Source: Nelumbo lutea
Taxonomy: Eukaryota; Streptophyta; Magnoliopsida; Proteales; Nelumbonaceae
Direction: 5' to 3'
Assembly: GCA_022828595.1 (NCBI GenBank)
Contig: JAKGHH010000002.1
Span: 107,009,254-107,073,253, forward strand
Length of the DNA: 64,000 nucleotides
Shown one piece after another: positions 63,233-64,000 of the stretch. A model generated the notes under the pieces. It saw only the letters and a list, made by a program, of their open reading frames with translations, searched no databases and was not told the DNA's origin. Position numbers and translations under genes: made by a program. How positions within the stretch are numbered: the stretch's first letter is position 1; each line of letters starts with the position of its first letter.

Positions 63233-63736
63233 TAGACCTGCCAGACAGGCTTGTCTGTGGGTTTAAAATCGGGCCAAAAAGCTTAACCCGTAATAAATTT
63301 GAGTTGGGCTCGGGTTTTGTCAAAATAGTCCGGCTTGAGTCCAGCCTGAATCCGGCTCGACCTGATCTAGAATTAGACTTAAAATGGGTTATGTGATTAT
63401 GTCCATTTGAATAAATTTTTTGATTTAAGAATGTAAAACAATGTTTTAAAACGTAAAAGAAAGGAAAAAAACCATCTTGTAGGCCTATTGTTTATTTAAA
63501 TAGGAAAAAAAAACCATCTGAATCTTTAATTCTAATTTGAATAGGAAAAATTGTAATTTTTTTATTAGGTCGGACTTCGGGCTCGGGTTCAGGCTTCAGG
63601 CTTTTAATCAGGGCCGAGCTCGGGCCCAAGTTATAGGCCCGTTGGTCGAGTCGGACTCGGGCTCGGATCTAACATATTTCCATTAATGATGAGTAGAAGC
63701 CCGACCTGAGCCCGGCCCGGCCCATGAACAGGTCTA
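63233..63736. mobile_element. hAT-like MITE, GGCCCGGCCC family
   Basis: It starts TAGACCTGCCAGACAGGC and ends CCCATGAACAGGTCTA. A perfect 8-bp target duplication GGCGTGGT lies at 63225-63232 and 63737-63744. The interior is GC-rich at the ends and AT-rich in the middle, without coding sequence. Confidence 0.88.
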
Positions 63737-64000
63737 GGCGTGGTGTAGAGTAGTCTCGAAGTGTGTAGCCTCCATATTAGCCTTCAATAATGGTGAGTAG
63801 CCTCCAAGCAAGGTTAGTGAGTGTGTAATTTTTTAAGTTAAAATAGTGCACGTGTGTGATATATTGTGTATGTATGCATCCTTGTATGCTTTGCATTAGT
63901 AATATGCATAGCTATTTTCAGTTATAGTGTGTTTATTTTCCTTTGCTTTTCTTGTGTGGTTTCACTTGTTTGTTAGGTTTCTACATTTGGTCTCAGAGTA
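63737..64000. other. Window end, nothing recognised
   Basis: Short TGTGTGT/TATGTA-rich sequence. No gene was seen before the window stops. Confidence 0.5.

Overview
The window is nuclear DNA of a flowering plant: one intron-rich single-copy gene set in AT-rich intergenic sequence, with large Ty3/gypsy retrotransposons of the Tat type, LINE and copia relics and many small hAT-like inverted-repeat elements. The sequence does not fix the species; the repeat content and intron sizes suit a repeat-rich, non-grass angiosperm.

Layout. 1-8.6 kb: repeat-derived intergenic DNA with RTE LINE 3' ends, a collapsed copia element, hAT-like MITEs and microsatellites. 8.6-28.0 kb: a nested complex. A plus-strand Tat element (A, 8626-28020) sits inside an RTE LINE relic, and a minus-strand Tat element (B, 12040-21324) sits inside the pol gene of A. 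Target-site duplications and the resumption of the broken coding frames support both insertions. 28.0-31.9 kb: intergenic, with an L1 RNase H fragment and MITEs. 31.9-40.2 kb: the only intact host gene, a 13-exon family GH1 beta-glucosidase on the minus strand, 521 codons with no stop or frameshift; MITEs lie in its introns and upstream. 40.2-44.1 kb: MITE-rich upstream DNA. 44.1-57.9 kb: a tandem duplication of about 1.76 kb whose second copy was later split by a third Tat element (C, 46907-57244, minus strand); the first copy keeps the unfilled site. 57.9-64 kb: intergenic DNA with a long-inverted-repeat element, an L1 tail and a hAT-like element with a perfect 8-bp duplication.

The three Tat elements share one design: LTR, primer site, gag, protease, reverse transcriptase, RNase H, a second RNase H, integrase, then a gene on the opposite strand between pol and the 3' LTR. 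All gag-pol copies are broken, so any movement would need proteins from elsewhere. The opposite-strand gene is the most interesting feature: in all three copies it has two short GT-AG introns at the same places, and in A and C it has its own near-identical TATA box. In B a deletion removed that promoter together with the LTR end and the polypurine tract.

All joins, alignments and divergence remarks were made by eye from the sequence.
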